This document shows, in pieces, positions 61,901-64,000 of a stretch of 64,000 bases of DNA; the stretch's first letter is position 1; every line of letters begins with the position of its first letter. Both the position numbers and the translations under genes were made by a program. The notes beneath the pieces are model-generated. The model was not told the DNA's origin and did no database searches. It was given only the letters and a program-made list of their open reading frames with translations. The DNA is from Arctopsyche grandis (lineage: Eukaryota > Arthropoda > Insecta > Trichoptera > Hydropsychidae). The stretch is taken from assembly GCF_051622035.1 (NCBI RefSeq), contig NC_135365.1, forward strand, positions 19,611,501 through 19,675,500. Direction: 5' to 3'.

Positions 61901-64000
61901 TTACTTCACCGATTTGCCGCAGCTTTTTTCCACGGCAGCACTTGTCGAAGCCTCACTCATTCGCGGGTTCAGAACCCGACTATTTTCAAAAGAAAATTTT
62001 CTATAATAAATATTATACGTGCTTGAGGATATGCGGTGTGTATTTCTTGCGAAATATGCATAAACAAGTGGGACAGACAAAAAATAGAACGAATCCAATC
62101 TTCGCTCGTAACTTCTCGTTTAGGCGAACGTGAGCAATGAACATAATGGCACAGACACATATTGACCGACGGCATTAACATGACTTTTATGCCCGTACAT
62201 TCATCAAAATGTTAACTCGAAGTATTGTTTAGTCTGTGTGCTTCGTTTTTCTTGTCTGTTAATAATTGTATAAATATCGTACTGATACGATCCAATCGCG
62301 ATTATACTCAAGTAGTAAATTTAATGAGATACAAATCAATTTGAAGCTCCACTTGATTGATTTTGAACTTCATTGTAAACAAATAAAACAGTCTTGCATG
62401 TTCCGATATACAATTTAAACATACTTAAATTGAAATTTGTATTTTTCACTAACGATTGTCATAATTCAGTTAATTATTCGAATACCAAATAAGAGTCGAA
62501 AGATTATAAAAAAATGCCGATTCGATGAGTTTCTTATAAGCATCAATATATAATATATTTTTACATATTTTTCCCATATCATATTTCGTACATTTACATA
62601 TCTACGTAAATTATAAAAAAAAAATTAACTTGCCTTATAATGTTATTAAATAAATAAAGATTTATATCTGAAACGTAAGCTTACATACATATTATACATT
62701 GTATGTATGTACGTTGCAAAATTATAATAATTTGAAACGTCGGAATTTCAATTACTAACCGCCATAAATTCGCAATTAATGCCCCAAGATACATATACGT
62801 TAATGAGACCATAATTTATCAATTTAGTTTTATTGCTTCAATAAATCTACATATTTCAATGCTATCTAGACGCAATGTTTTACATTTTATCTTTTTATAC
62901 ACGAAGAAAATTCGTTATAAATTGTGCAGCTGGTTACTGCTATTTTTGTTTTATTTTAACTACCTATTAGCAAAACTGGGTTAGAGTGGAGTGGCGTTAT
63001 TCGCAAAAGATGCATACATACTTTAAAACATCAACGGCTGTCAATATGTACCCAATCATCTTATTTTCTTATCTATGACCTCTATTGAAACGGTTCGTTC
63101 GAAGTATATGTATGTACATACTACACTAAATGGATACTTATGCATTCCATGTGTTTCAATAGTGAGTGGCTCTCACGAAACTAGATCGTTCGTCTGAAAG
63201 CTCAATTGATATGATCGATAATGACGGTTCACTCAACTTAATGCTGATGAAAAACCACTCATTGAAATAATACTGTAACATAAACTAGGCCTAGAGTTTC
63301 TCTTGCTATTTATCGATTTGTACATCAATAAAATAATAGACCAACGTGACATTTTATATGTACGTACATTCTCATAAAATATATTGGATAACATTATTAT
63401 ATTTCAAAATATTTCCTTTCGATATTCAATCAAAACAATTACTATTTAAATATTTTGCTTTAATGAAATTATTCCAAATAATACAATACTTGGTCTGAGT
63501 TTCATTAAGAGTATAAAAAGTATATACGTATGATCAAATACAGGATAAATAATATGGAAAATAAAATTATATACCTGTATTATGCAGAATCTTAACCTAA
63601 CTATACCTTATGACTTTAGTACCCAAAATCAAAATTAAAACAAGTTAGACCGGTTATGTGATCAAATTTAATTGCGCTTACTGTTATTTTCATATGGTTT
63701 ATATAGTAATGGTAATTATAAACGTATTGAATTAAAATAGCATAATAAATATGAAAATGAATTGAAAAGGATTATTTCAATGTTTTAAATCCAATACAAA
63801 CTCCATGTAAAAAATGCTCTCTTTACTTTTTCGGTCATAATTTAAACTTGGGGTTTTAAAAAATTTTATGAGAATTTCAAAAAATTACCCTTTACTATCA
63901 TAAGTTTTTACTCAGATTGCAAAGGATCAAGGTGGCTATAAATTTTACTTTTTTTTTACGAATTTTCCCAAAGTTGCACAAAACTTTTCAGAGCAGAAAC
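61901..64000. other. Intergenic to window end, no gene recognised
   Basis: A balanced patch continues to about 62280; beyond it the sequence is A+T-rich with TACATA repeats. No abd-A homeobox is reached. Confidence 0.45.

Noticed and set aside
29433..64000. Search by eye for abd-A homeobox and for the miR-iab-4/iab-8 hairpin
   Set aside because: No second homeobox and no match to the mature miR-iab-4 sequences was noticed; they may lie beyond the window.

Overview
The window is insect nuclear DNA: about two-thirds A+T, full of (AT)n and TACATA-type microsatellites, with spliced genes, non-LTR retrotransposons, hAT elements and MITE-like inverted repeats. Its one certain host gene is the posterior Hox gene Abdominal-B (Abd-B) on the + strand. 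The many TAGGTACCTA-like words are common in Lepidoptera, so a moth or butterfly (or a relative) is a reasonable guess, but the sequence does not prove the order.

Layout. 1-3.2 kb: a non-LTR retrotransposon with endonuclease and reverse transcriptase, broken by one frameshift. 3.2-19.2 kb: no recognisable protein gene; a CpG-rich island with two YY1/Pleiohomeotic-like sites (5.54-6.04 kb), two candidate + strand exons (10675-10764 and 16656-16702), two inverted-repeat elements and a long (AT)n tract. 19.2-20.2 kb: GC-rich leader/promoter region of Abd-B with a strong CTCF-like site. 20210-29432: Abd-B, two clear coding exons separated by an 8.0 kb intron that holds a possible 12-nt microexon and several GC-balanced patches that look regulatory. 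29.4-31.9 kb: T-rich, 3'-UTR-like DNA.

31.9-64 kb is downstream of Abd-B. In the usual insect Hox arrangement this faces abd-A and corresponds to the iab/boundary region. It contains no second homeobox gene. It holds a hAT deletion derivative with perfect 8-bp target duplications, a hAT-type MITE also with perfect 8-bp duplications, two retrotransposon fragments joined head to head, a 1.4-kb tandem array including a perfect 250-bp duplication, a long foldback element and a 51-bp perfect hairpin. Between these lie GC-rich islands (38.2-38.7, 43.7-44.5, 50.0-50.3, 52.5-53.3, 58.1-58.3 and 61.6-62.2 kb) with GAGAG, GCCAT and CTCF-like words, as expected of Polycomb response elements or boundaries. 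A strong splice donor at 44065 and a well-formed candidate exon at 48170-48257, both on the Abd-B strand, suggest a non-coding transcript comparable with the Drosophila iab-8 RNA; this is inference.

The working picture is one homeodomain transcription factor within a large cis-regulatory domain that mobile elements have invaded. Everything outside Abd-B and the transposable elements rests on motifs and splice-site patterns read by eye.
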